NCBI RefSeq assembly: GCF_003417465.1
Contig: NZ_QVMV01000011.1
Span: 60,917 to 124,916, forward strand
Direction: 5' to 3'
DNA length: 64,000 nt
Origin: Wenzhouxiangella sp. 15190
GTDB lineage: Bacteria > Pseudomonadota > Gammaproteobacteria > Xanthomonadales > Wenzhouxiangellaceae
The translations under genes and the position numbers were made by a program. Shown piece after piece: positions 24,304 to 32,655 of the stretch (position 1 is the first letter of the stretch; each line of letters starts with the position of its first letter). Under the pieces are notes generated by a model that ran no database searches, had not been told where the DNA came from, and was given only the letters and a program-made list of their open reading frames with translations.

Positions 24304-24698
24304 AGCGCGCCTTCGAAGCTGGCCCAGGCCTGGTGCGATTCCTTGAGCTCGACCTTCAAGTATCCCAACCCGTCGGCAGCGGATCCCAGTCGGCCCTCGG
24401 AAATCGCACCGGCCAGGCGATCGAAAACCACTCGGGCCATGAATTCGGTGGTCGTGTTCCGCCCCGAAAACTCGTCGATCTCGTCGAGATTGCGGTGGTT
24501 GAATTCGGCCAGGATCTCGCCGAGGACCTTACCGGCCAGTCCAATATCGACGACCAGGTCGTCGTCGTCCAGTTCGGGCCGGCTGAAACTTGCGTCGACG
24601 ACGTAGGTCGCGCCGTGCAGGCGCTGCGCCGGTCCGAAGATCTCCCCGGCAAAACTGTGGGCGATCATGAAGTGATCGCGAACGGTCAGTGTGTACAT
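24300..24698 (-). CDS. 6-pyruvoyl-tetrahydropterin-synthase fold protein lacking key residues
   Basis: A 132-residue protein of the PTPS/QueD fold. H14 (FMIAHSF), H28 (RLHGA), H68 (FNHRNLDEI), the NTTTEFMA segment and substrate-binding E120 (LKESHQAW) align with the family. The usual Cys-x3-His-Gly-His is A24-x3-H28-G-A30, so the catalytic cysteine and one zinc histidine are missing, and the catalytic Asp-His is Asn-His. It may bind a pterin or pyrimidine and run another reaction, perhaps with H9 as a substitute ligand. It overlaps the glycosyltransferase gene by 4 bp and follows the dehydrogenase gene. Confidence 0.83.
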   Translation of the reverse strand: MYTLTVRDHFMIAHSFAGEIFGPAQRLHGATYVVDASFSRPELDDDDLVVDIGLAGKVLGEILAEFNHRNLDEIDEFSGRNTTTEFMARVVFDRLAGAISEGRLGSAADGLGYLKVELKESHQAWASFEGAL

Positions 24699-24760
24699 GC
24701 TTTCCTTCCTCGCATTGAATTTCTATCCTGCCCCGGGGCGCGAAATCGTCAAGTGCGGGC

Positions 24761-25744
24761 TCACTTCTCGTGCCCGTACTCGATGCGATGGCACAGCACA
24801 TCACCCGAATGCCCCAGCAACCCGGGCATGTCCTCGGCCAGATTCTCGAAAGAACTCGCACCCGATATCAGGTGATCGAGCGCTGGATCAGTCAACAGCC
24901 GCAGCGCCAGCTCCAGCCGCCGCCGATACGTCCAGCGCGGCTGCCGCTCGGGCGGGAGCTGCCCGACCTGGCTCGAGATCAGCGAGAGCCGCCGCGAGTG
25001 AAAGGCCTCACCCAGCGGCACCGCCGGGCGCGTCGTCCCGTACCAGCTCATCTCGACTACGCGGGCCTGGTTGCCGGCCAGGGCCAGCGCGCTCGCCAGG
25101 CCGGATTCGCTGCCGCTGGCGTGCACGACCACGTCGCAGTCGCCCTCGGCCTGCCCGGGTGCGGCAAAGCCCACGCCCAACCGCTCCGCGAGGCGCTCGC
25201 GCCGGGTCTGGAGATCGATCAACGTGACGTCCGTCCCGGGAATGCGACCGGCCAGCCAGGCAACCAGTGATCCGATCACGCCGGCACCGACAACCGCCAC
25301 GCGATCGCCCGGGCCGATACCGGCATCCCAGACGGCGTTCACGGCGGTTTCCATGTTGGCCGCCAGTACCGCACGCGTGGCCGGCACATCCTCAGGCAAC
25401 GACACGACCGATTCGGCCGGCACCACGAAACGCTCCTGGTGCGGATGCAGGCAGAACACCGCTCGTCCCCGCCACACCTCGGGTCCGTCCTCCACGACTC
25501 CGACCGCGCTGTAGCCGTATTTCACCGGGCCGGGAAAATCACCCTGCTGGAACGGTGCGCGCATGCGCTCGTACTCCGAGGACGGCACTTGCCCGTTGAA
25601 CACAAGCGCCTCGGTCCCGCGACTGATGCCGGAGAACACAGTCCGCACAAGCACCCTGTCACCGGCCACATCCGGTAGCGACTCGCTGCGAATCTCGCCA
25701 CGGCCGGGCGCGACGATCCAGAAAGCCCGAGCAGTTCCACTCAT
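24761..25744 (-). CDS. BchC-like medium-chain dehydrogenase without zinc ligands
   Basis: A 327-residue medium-chain dehydrogenase/reductase. The N-terminal FSGISRGTEALVFNG and FPGPVKYGYSAVGVV resemble bacteriochlorophyllide dehydrogenase BchC, and the nucleotide-binding glycines are in VAVVGAGVIGSLVAW. The region where alcohol dehydrogenases carry the catalytic zinc cysteine reads SGIS, and no structural-zinc cysteine loop is present, so a zinc-free oxidoreductase is likely. It is the first gene of the minus-strand run and is divergent from the CDP-alcohol phosphatidyltransferase gene (118 bp gap, presumably with both promoters). Confidence 0.8.
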   Translation of the reverse strand: MSGTARAFWIVAPGRGEIRSESLPDVAGDRVLVRTVFSGISRGTEALVFNGQVPSSEYERMRAPFQQGDFPGPVKYGYSAVGVVEDGPEVWRGRAVFCLHPHQERFVVPAESVVSLPEDVPATRAVLAANMETAVNAVWDAGIGPGDRVAVVGAGVIGSLVAWLAGRIPGTDVTLIDLQTRRERLAERLGVGFAAPGQAEGDCDVVVHASGSESGLASALALAGNQARVVEMSWYGTTRPAVPLGEAFHSRRLSLISSQVGQLPPERQPRWTYRRRLELALRLLTDPALDHLISGASSFENLAEDMPGLLGHSGDVLCHRIEYGHEK

Positions 25745-25862
25745 GAGGCTGCCTCACTCCAATAAGTCGTCACTATCACGATAACCCAGTGACGCTGACG
25801 TTGATGTATCCAGTAAATCAGATGTGAGATGATCAGGTGGTAAGACAAGCGAGCAGCTTGCG

Positions 25863-26588
25863 ATGACAAGTCCTGTGATCAAAGCGGAACTGACTGCCGG
25901 AGCGCTGGCTGCGGGTGGACTCGCAGTGCTGCTTACGCCCCCGTCCGGCCCGATCTGGCAAGTCACGGCAGTGGCTGTGTCGGTCTTTGCCGTCGTCGCT
26001 TCGATCCTGATGCTGGCGCTTCCCGACAAGCACGATCTCGGCTGGGCCAACCGGGTCACCCTGCTGCGCGCCACGATCACCTGCGCCCTCGCCGGGGCCC
26101 TCGTTCAGCCCGGTCTCTTCATCGAGCAAGCGGGCATGATCGTGGGCCTGACGCTGATCTCGCTGTCACTGGACGGTATCGACGGCTGGCTGGCCAGGCG
26201 CAAGGGTGAGTCCAGCGCCTTCGGCGCGCGTTTCGACATGGAAACCGACGCCGCACTCATCCTCGTGCTGTGCGCCGGACTCTGGCTTTCCGGCCTGGCG
26301 CCGGCCTGGGTGCTGGCCATCGGACTGATGCGCCCGGCTTTCCTCGCCGGCGCGCTGATCTGGCCCTGGCTGTCTAAACCACTCCCCGACAGCTTCCGCC
26401 GCAAACTGGTCTGCGTGGTCCAGGTCAGTGTACTGCCGATCGCCCTTTTGCCGATCGTCACCGAACCCCTGCGATTGACCCTCCTGGCCGTCGCACTGCT
26501 GGCGCTTTGCGCTTCCTTCACCATCGACATCGCCTGGCTGTTCAGAAACCGCCGGCCCACGGAACATCCCGATTGGAGAATCTCATGA
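25863..26588 (+). CDS. CDP-alcohol phosphatidyltransferase family protein
   Basis: A 241-residue membrane enzyme with about six helices. The full catalytic signature D-x2-D-G-x2-A-R-x8-G-x3-D-x3-D is present: D104, D107, G108, A111, R112, G121, D125 and D129. Such enzymes displace CMP from a CDP-activated lipid or alcohol with a hydroxyl acceptor, making phospholipids or phospho-diester head groups. It stands between the pteridine-like cluster and yceI, not with housekeeping pgsA or pssA genes, so it may attach the cluster product to a lipid. It overlaps the yceI start by ATGA. Confidence 0.87.
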   Translation: MTSPVIKAELTAGALAAGGLAVLLTPPSGPIWQVTAVAVSVFAVVASILMLALPDKHDLGWANRVTLLRATITCALAGALVQPGLFIEQAGMIVGLTLISLSLDGIDGWLARRKGESSAFGARFDMETDAALILVLCAGLWLSGLAPAWVLAIGLMRPAFLAGALIWPWLSKPLPDSFRRKLVCVVQVSVLPIALLPIVTEPLRLTLLAVALLALCASFTIDIAWLFRNRRPTEHPDWRIS

Positions 26589-27178
26589 ATACGACACCTA
26601 TTATCCGTTGCACGCTGGCCGCGCTTGCCCTCGGACTCTCGAACCCATCCTTCGGCGAGCCGGTCGAGTACCAGATCGACGAAGATCACTTTTCCGTCGG
26701 CTTCCTGGTGGAGCATGTCGGTTACGCCGACACGCTGGGCCAGTTCCTCGAAGCCAAGGGCAGCTTCGTCTACAACGAGTCAGCCAACGAACTGAACGAA
26801 GGCGAAGTGATCATCCAGGCCGACAGCGTGTTCACCAACCACGAAAAACGCGACGAGCACCTGCGCAACGACGACTTCCTGGATGCCGACGATCACGAGA
26901 CGATCCGCTTCGAGGCAACCGAGTGGCGCCCGAAAAGCGACAAAAATGGCACACTCGTCGGCGATCTCACCCTGCTGGGACAGACGCAACCGGTCGAGCT
27001 GGATGTGACCATCAACAAGTCCGGCGAATATCCCATGGGACACGGAAAACAAACACTCGGCGTCTCTGCACGCACCACCATAAAGCGCAGCGAGTGGGGC
27101 ATGACCTACGGCGTCGAGGGCGATCTCGTCGGCGATGAAGTCGAACTGATCTTCGAATTCGAAGCGAACCGGCAGTAA
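26585..27178 (+). CDS. YceI-family periplasmic lipid-binding protein
   Basis: A 197-residue exported protein with a signal peptide ending near NPSFGE and a lipocalin-like YceI domain. Family motifs are YQIDEDHFSVGFLVEHVG, FLDADDHETIRF and GDLTLLGQTQPVELDV. Characterised YceI proteins bind polyisoprenoid chains. The start overlaps the CDP-alcohol phosphatidyltransferase stop, so the two are translationally coupled, which suggests the periplasmic protein carries an isoprenoid or lipid product of that enzyme or cluster (inference). Confidence 0.9.
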   Translation: MNTTPIIRCTLAALALGLSNPSFGEPVEYQIDEDHFSVGFLVEHVGYADTLGQFLEAKGSFVYNESANELNEGEVIIQADSVFTNHEKRDEHLRNDDFLDADDHETIRFEATEWRPKSDKNGTLVGDLTLLGQTQPVELDVTINKSGEYPMGHGKQTLGVSARTTIKRSEWGMTYGVEGDLVGDEVELIFEFEANRQ

Positions 27179-27209
27179 AGCCCCGCCCTGAAGCGCGGTG
27201 ACTGACCCG

Positions 27210-27227
27210 CGCATTCGTAATGCGTGG
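27210..27227 (+). repeat. Inverted 18-bp copy of the tRNA-Thr anticodon arm
   Basis: CGCATTCGTAATGCGTGG on the plus strand is identical to the anticodon stem-loop and following bases of the tRNA-Thr encoded on the minus strand (27311-27328). It can itself fold as a 6-bp stem around CGT. It lies between the yceI stop and the tRNA terminator. Confidence 0.7.
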
Positions 27228-27240
27228 AACTCTGGATACG

Positions 27241-27266
27241 AAAAAGCCCCGTCGAGTGACGGGGCT
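27241..27266 (-). terminator. Rho-independent terminator downstream of tRNA-Thr
   Basis: On the minus strand, AGCCCCGTC-ACTC-GACGGGGCT forms a perfect 9-bp stem with a 4-nt loop and is followed by a T run. It lies 14 nt beyond the CCA end of the tRNA gene and should end its transcript. Confidence 0.9.
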
Positions 27267-27279
27267 CCTTCGATATTCA

Positions 27280-27355
27280 TGGTGCCGGTGGACGGAGTCG
27301 AACCGCCGACCCACGCATTACGAATGCGTTGCTCTACCTACTGAGCTACACCGGC
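27280..27355 (-). tRNA. tRNA-Thr (anticodon CGT)
   Basis: A 76-nt cloverleaf with encoded CCA on the minus strand. The acceptor stem GCCGGTG pairs with CACCGGC, the D arm contains TAGCTCAG, the anticodon arm is ACGCA-TTCGTAA-TGCGT with anticodon CGT reading ACG (threonine), and the T arm contains GGTTCGACTCC. The gene stands alone and is followed by an intrinsic terminator. Confidence 0.96.
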
Positions 27356-27371
27356 GCCGGCAAGCGGAGAA

Positions 27372-27815
27372 TTATACCGATTCTGCGCCGCCGGTGCCAT
27401 GCGATTGGGGCTGGAATTGCTCCGCGGCGGGGATTCGTCCCGCTTTGATCACCATGGCCAGCATCATCAGCAGGGCCAGCAGCACCAGGATGGACGAGCC
27501 GGCAAGGATCGGCTCGAGCTGGCCATGACTGAATCGGCCGTTATAGAGCAGGAACAGGCCGGTCACCATCAGCACCACGCCAGCGTGATGCAAGGCCAAT
27601 TGCAGCCACGGCAGCCAGCCGTCGCGATCCGGCAGCCACAGGCGATGAATGATGGCGTAGATCACGGAAAGCAGGAAACCGGCGAGCAACAGGTGCGCGT
27701 GGGTGACATGCTGGACGTGGTTCTGGGCGGCGGCCATGTAAATGCCCAGCCCCATGCCCAGTGCGGCATAGGCCAGGCCGGCGATAAGGTGGGCGCGATT
27801 GACAGACAGCTTCAT
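27372..27815 (-). CDS. Small histidine-containing four-helix membrane protein
   Basis: A 147-residue protein with four hydrophobic helices (about 8-30, 40-58, 70-90 and 102-125) and a polar C-terminal tail. Histidines lie at helix edges (NHVQHVTHAHLLLAGF, IIHRLWL and ALHHAGV), a pattern that recalls heme- or copper-binding membrane helices, but I do not recognise a characterised family. Its start is about 120 bp from the ppc stop, on the same strand. The function is unknown. Confidence 0.7.
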   Translation of the reverse strand: MKLSVNRAHLIAGLAYAALGMGLGIYMAAAQNHVQHVTHAHLLLAGFLLSVIYAIIHRLWLPDRDGWLPWLQLALHHAGVVLMVTGLFLLYNGRFSHGQLEPILAGSSILVLLALLMMLAMVIKAGRIPAAEQFQPQSHGTGGAESV

Positions 27816-27926
27816 TGCACAACTCCTCGGTTAAACTCGCTGTCAGCCTGCCGTCATGCAGCCCTCAAGTCCTGCATGAACGCTCAAGAAAACGTGAAAT
27901 CGCTAAATCCTGATTGAGTAATGGGC

Positions 27927-30626
27927 TCAGCCCGTGTTCTGCAGCCCCTGGGCGATCCCGTGCACGCTGTCGATCAGGGCCTGCTCCAGGACCTCGTCCT
28001 TCGAGCCGCCGGCTCGCCAGCGCTTGAGCAATTCCACCTGAGTGAAGCTCATCGGATCGACATAGGGATTGCGCAGCAGGATCGATCGCTTGAGCGTGGG
28101 ATCCTGGTCGAGCAGGCCGTCCTGGCCCTTGACCCGGCAGATCATTTCACGGGTTCGGGCAAACTCTTCTTCGATGGTCGGAAAGTAGCGCTCGCCCAGT
28201 TCTCCGGCCAGTTCGGCGTAGCGGCGTCCGATACCGATGTCGGCCTTGGCCATCGCCATTTCGGCGTCGGCAAGCAGGTTTGAAAAGAACAACCATTCGT
28301 GCGCCATTTCGGCGACCGGCTCGAAACCGAGCTCGTCGATCAGCTGCTCGAGCCCGCTTCCCAGACCGTACCATCCCGGAAGACCCTGTCGCGACTGGCC
28401 CCAGGCGAATACCCAGGGAATGGCGCGCAGGCCGGAAATACCGGTCTTCTTCGCCCGCGAGGCCGGCCGAGAGCCGATCCGCAGGCGCTCAATCACGTCG
28501 ATGGGCGTGGCCAGGCGGAAGTACTCGCCGAAGGCCTCGTCGCCGTAGACCAGGTCGCGGTAGGCCGCGCGCGAGAGTTCGGCCAGGCGCGCCATGGCCC
28601 GGCGCCAGGGGCCTTCCTCGGAATCCGGGTCGCTGTCGACGAAACCGGCCTGAATCACCGCCCCGGTTGTCTGTTCCAGGTTTCTTATCGCGATGGTTCG
28701 CAGACCGTACTTGCGATGAATCACCTCGCCCTGCTCGGTCATGCGTAGTCTTCCGCCGACCGAACCGGCCGGTGCGGCCAGCACGGCACGCGGGGTCTTG
28801 CCACCGCCACGACCGACGGTACCGCCCCGGCCATGGAAAAAGGTGACCTTCATGCCGTGTTGCTCGAACAGCGAGAGCAGCTTGCGCTGCGCATCCTGCA
28901 GCGACCAGCGCGAAGCGACCATGCCGCCATCCTTGTTGGAATCCGAATAGCCCAGCATCACCGTCTGGCGGTTGTCGCGCGCGGCAAGCAGCTCGCGCCA
29001 CACGTCCAGTGCCAGCAGCCCCTTCATCACGCCTTCGGCCGCGATCAGATCGTCGACGGTCTCGAACAGCGGCACGATGTCGAGCCGGTGACGATCCACG
29101 CCGGCGGCACGCGCCATGAACCACGCCGCCAGGATGTCGTCGGCATTACGGCTCATGGAGATGATCAGCGTGGTGATCGCGCGCTCGCCGAATTTCTCGT
29201 GGGCGCGGGCAGCTGCCGATAGCAGTTTGTAGACAGGATGGCTGGCGCCGTCTCGTCCGTCGGGGATGTGACCCCGACCTACGGCATCGGTCAGATACCG
29301 GGTGCGTTCTTCTGGGTCCCGGTCAGGCCAATCGGCGTCGTCGATCAATTCGGCGACGGCCTCGTGCAGGTCGCCCGAGTCGATGCGCAAATCGAGGGCG
29401 GCCAGGTGAAAACCGAAAATATCGACCCGCCTGAGCAGCCGCCCGACTGGAAACAGCCCGGCGCGACGGCCGCGGTTGGCCTTCAGGCTCTCGGCAATAC
29501 GCTTGAGATCTCGGGCGAACTGATCGACATGACCATAGGCGCCTTCACCTTCTTCCACGGTGGCGCGCAGCCTCGCCTCGACCAGGTAGAGCAGTTCCCG
29601 ATACGGCATATCGGCATGGCGACTCGGAATGGCCTCCGCTTGCTGCGGCAGCAACCGGCGATACTCGGCCACGCGCTCACGGATCTCGGCAGTAACCCCC
29701 ACGCGTCCTTCTGTCTGACTGAGCAGACGATTGAGGCGACGGACTTCCTTGAGGTAGTTGCCGATCACCTGGCGGCGCTGCTCGGTCAGCGTTTCCATCA
29801 CCGTTTCGCCGGTGACGTTTGGATTGCCGTCCATGTCGCCACCCACCCAGGAGCCGAAACGCAGCACGGAGGGGAGATCGCCGGGCCACAGATCCACGCC
29901 CCAGGCACGGGTGGCCGCCTCGGCCAGGTTCTCGTGCAGCACCGGAGCGACGCGATAGAGCACATTGGCCAGATAGTAATGAGCGTGTTCGGCTTCGTCG
30001 GCCACGGTCGGGCGTGAGCGCGACTGCTCGGCCGTCTGCCAGGCTATCGTCTGCTCCATGCGCACACGATCGACCAGGCGATTGGAAGCATTCTCCGAAA
30101 GTCCCGGATCGAGCCGCTCGACCAGGTAGCGCGCCATGCGCTGCTCCTTTTCAAGGATCGAGCGCCGCGTCGCCTCGGTCGGATGGGCGGTGAACACCGG
30201 CTCGACCAGCAAATCGGCCAAGCGCTCGCGGACCGTCTCCCAGCCCTGCCCTTCATTGGCCAGCTTCTCGAACACATCGGATAGCGAATCCGGCTGCACG
30301 CCTTCGCCGGCGGCCATATACTCGCGCCGGCGCCGGATGCGGTGCACTTGCTCGGCCAGGTTCACCATCCGGAACCAGGCCGCGAAAGCCCGCACGAACG
30401 AACTGGCCTCAACCGCATCGTCGATGCGGCACTGCGCCAGCAGCTGAGCGCCGTCGTCCTCGCCCACCCGTCGGGCAATCGCCGCCGAGCGGGCCGTCTC
30501 GACGCGCTCGAACAGAGCATCACCGCACTGCTCGCGCAGCAACTCCCCGATCATCGCGCCCAGCAGGCTGACGTCGTCGCGGAGCGCCCGGTGCTCGGGC
30601 GGAAAATCGATGTCCTGGCGTTTCAT
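27927..30626 (-). CDS. ppc: Phosphoenolpyruvate carboxylase
   Basis: An 899-residue anaplerotic enzyme making oxaloacetate from PEP and bicarbonate. The catalytic motifs VFTAHPTEATRRSI, LGYSDSNKDGGM and FFHGRGGTVGRGGG are intact, and the C-terminus ends in QNTG as is usual. The ATG at 30626 (MKRQDIDFPPEH) is preferred, with AAGGAAGAG upstream; a longer frame to 30680 has no support. Around residues 449-457 (DAVGRGHIPDGRDG) the coding sequence contains a REP-like palindrome (29258-29282) kept in frame, apparently a surface-loop insertion. Confidence 0.95.
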   Translation of the reverse strand: MKRQDIDFPPEHRALRDDVSLLGAMIGELLREQCGDALFERVETARSAAIARRVGEDDGAQLLAQCRIDDAVEASSFVRAFAAWFRMVNLAEQVHRIRRRREYMAAGEGVQPDSLSDVFEKLANEGQGWETVRERLADLLVEPVFTAHPTEATRRSILEKEQRMARYLVERLDPGLSENASNRLVDRVRMEQTIAWQTAEQSRSRPTVADEAEHAHYYLANVLYRVAPVLHENLAEAATRAWGVDLWPGDLPSVLRFGSWVGGDMDGNPNVTGETVMETLTEQRRQVIGNYLKEVRRLNRLLSQTEGRVGVTAEIRERVAEYRRLLPQQAEAIPSRHADMPYRELLYLVEARLRATVEEGEGAYGHVDQFARDLKRIAESLKANRGRRAGLFPVGRLLRRVDIFGFHLAALDLRIDSGDLHEAVAELIDDADWPDRDPEERTRYLTDAVGRGHIPDGRDGASHPVYKLLSAAARAHEKFGERAITTLIISMSRNADDILAAWFMARAAGVDRHRLDIVPLFETVDDLIAAEGVMKGLLALDVWRELLAARDNRQTVMLGYSDSNKDGGMVASRWSLQDAQRKLLSLFEQHGMKVTFFHGRGGTVGRGGGKTPRAVLAAPAGSVGGRLRMTEQGEVIHRKYGLRTIAIRNLEQTTGAVIQAGFVDSDPDSEEGPWRRAMARLAELSRAAYRDLVYGDEAFGEYFRLATPIDVIERLRIGSRPASRAKKTGISGLRAIPWVFAWGQSRQGLPGWYGLGSGLEQLIDELGFEPVAEMAHEWLFFSNLLADAEMAMAKADIGIGRRYAELAGELGERYFPTIEEEFARTREMICRVKGQDGLLDQDPTLKRSILLRNPYVDPMSFTQVELLKRWRAGGSKDEVLEQALIDSVHGIAQGLQNTG
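29258..29282. repeat. REP-like 25-bp palindrome, copy 2, inside ppc
   Basis: The minus strand reads GTAGGTCGGGGTCACATCCC then CGACG. It matches 9031-9055 with two differences and 63750-63774 with three. It is translated in frame within ppc as part of AVGRGHIPDG. Confidence 0.78.
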
Positions 30627-30728
30627 GATAGCTGGCGCTCTTCCTTGGGGGCGACCTTGCAATAGTAATCGCCCGTGCATTCACAATCGTCGAATCGGTA
30701 CAAATAAGCGAAAGTCGGTACACCTGCG

Positions 30729-32465
30729 CTAGCAGTCGTTTGCCGGACCCACCGAACCCTGGGCAACCATCACGCGATCCCGGCCATCCCGCTTCGCCTT
30801 GTAGAGCGCACCATCCGCACGCTCCATGAGCTGACTCCATTCCTCGTTTTCCATCCACTGGGCCACACCAAAGCTGGCGGTAACATGGTCAACATCTTCA
30901 AACGACAGGCGACGAATCTCGCTGCATATTCGTTCTGCTAGCTGGCACGCCTCCTCGGCGGCTGTTTCCGGCGCGAGAATGATGAATTCCTCGCCGCCCC
31001 AACGACCGACCACATCAACGCCCCGCACCGTATTACCCAGGTGCCAGCCGAGCACTTTCAGAACCTCGTCGCCGACCAGGTGGCCATAGCAATCATTGAT
31101 GGCCTTGAAATGATCAATATCGATCAGAACCAGTGACACGGGCTGGCGGTAGCGCGACGCCTTTCGGAGCAAATCCTCGGATTTTTCCTCGAATTTACGC
31201 CTGTTCCACAGTCCAGTCAGGAAATCCTGTTCGGCCTGCTTGACGGACGTCAGGTCACGCACCACGGCATACACGCCTTCGACCTTCCCACTGCTATCGA
31301 GGTTGGGCTGGTATTGTGCAAGAACCGTGCGTTTACCGCCCTTCTGGTAGGGAATATCGGCCTCGTAACTCACCTCTTCACCACTGAGAGCCGCATCGAG
31401 ATGCGGGCGGATGGTTTCATAGGCGGCTTCACCGACAACCTCCCACATGAACTTCCCCCGGATGTCGCTTGCCTCGACGCCGAACCAGTCCTCGTAGGCT
31501 GCATTGACCTCCTGGTAACGTCGATCGAGATCGATATAGGACACCAGAATGGGGATGGCATCGATCAGCATGCTCCGACGATTGACTTCGCTTTCGAAAC
31601 TGGCCGCGGTGAACAACGCCGACGCCAGGATGCCCGAGGCGATCTCCAGCAACTGACGCTCGTCGCTGGAAAAGGCGTCGGGCCGCGATGCATAGACTTT
31701 AAGTACACCGTAGCAATGCCCATCGTGGACAAGGGGCACGAGTATTCCGGAGACGAAGCCCACCTTTAGCGCCGCCTCCGTGTCAACGCGGGGGTCGTCC
31801 CGCGTATCGTCGGTACGCAGGATTTCGCAACTGCGGAAACACAGCCCGGACAGGCTGGCGTCGATGGGAAGTCGCATACCGAGTGCCTCTCCCGCAATTC
31901 CGGCCACGGCACGGTAGACCATTTCCTCGCCTTCTGTCTCCTCGACCACCGCCGCATCCGCGCCGGTGATCTCGCGTGCAGCTTCAACGATCCTCTGCCG
32001 AACGCGCTGTAAATCGAGGCCGCCGCTGACAACCTCCCTTTGCAGATCGACCATCCGTTCGAGATCCTGCCTTCGACGACGGCGCCTGCGCCGTTCGGTC
32101 ACGTCCTGCTGGACGACCACGAAATGGCTGACGTTCCCCGCGTCATCCAGTACGGGGCTCGCCTCCCAGGACATGAGAAACGGCTTGCCGCACTTCCGGT
32201 AATACCAGGATTCACCCTCGCAGGATGCACCAGCATCCAGTGCTGCGCTGAAGGACTCAAGGTCCCCAGCGTCGGTCTTTTCCCCGCGAAGCACACCCGG
32301 TGCGCACCCGAGCACCTCGTCTCGCTCGTACCCGCTCATGGTTTCGAAGGCGCGATTGACGTAAATGATGCCGGCAGCCGATCCACCATTCCGGATTTCG
32401 AAGATGGTCACGGCGTCGTGTGAAAGCTCGAGCGCCTGTTCGAGGAGTTGCGGCGTCACCTGCAT
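30729..32465 (-). CDS. PAS-GAF-PAS-GGDEF diguanylate cyclase
   Basis: A 578-residue cytoplasmic sensor. Domains in order: PAS (about 8-120, with YVNRAFETMSGYERDEVLG), a basic coiled linker (ERRRRRRRR), GAF (about 140-285), PAS (about 295-405) and GGDEF (about 415-570). The active-site motif is RWGGEEF and the metal/ribose segment is LIDIDHFKAINDCYGH, so cyclase activity is expected. A degenerate RxxD upstream of GGEEF leaves feedback inhibition uncertain. The ATG at 32465 has AGGA 8 bp upstream; an in-frame start at 32507 lacks this. Confidence 0.88.
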   Translation of the reverse strand: MQVTPQLLEQALELSHDAVTIFEIRNGGSAAGIIYVNRAFETMSGYERDEVLGCAPGVLRGEKTDAGDLESFSAALDAGASCEGESWYYRKCGKPFLMSWEASPVLDDAGNVSHFVVVQQDVTERRRRRRRRQDLERMVDLQREVVSGGLDLQRVRQRIVEAAREITGADAAVVEETEGEEMVYRAVAGIAGEALGMRLPIDASLSGLCFRSCEILRTDDTRDDPRVDTEAALKVGFVSGILVPLVHDGHCYGVLKVYASRPDAFSSDERQLLEIASGILASALFTAASFESEVNRRSMLIDAIPILVSYIDLDRRYQEVNAAYEDWFGVEASDIRGKFMWEVVGEAAYETIRPHLDAALSGEEVSYEADIPYQKGGKRTVLAQYQPNLDSSGKVEGVYAVVRDLTSVKQAEQDFLTGLWNRRKFEEKSEDLLRKASRYRQPVSLVLIDIDHFKAINDCYGHLVGDEVLKVLGWHLGNTVRGVDVVGRWGGEEFIILAPETAAEEACQLAERICSEIRRLSFEDVDHVTASFGVAQWMENEEWSQLMERADGALYKAKRDGRDRVMVAQGSVGPANDC

Positions 32466-32655
32466 TCGATTTTCCTGGCGGCAATTTGAGCATCCCTGGT
32501 GCACCATATTACAGGGACTCGGGCCGTTTCACCGCATCCGGGCCGGTCACCGCTTTGCTTTAACGTTTGGGGCAGCCACGGTTTTTCAGCTGCAAGGGAC
32601 CGGCTTTGACAGCGATAATCCATGGTGCCGGCACCCATGAAACCGCGATACTGCT

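Noticed and set aside
27210..27355. attL/attR pair of an integrated element at tRNA-Thr
   Set aside because: The two copies are inverted, not direct, are about 100 bp apart, and no integrase or cargo lies between them.
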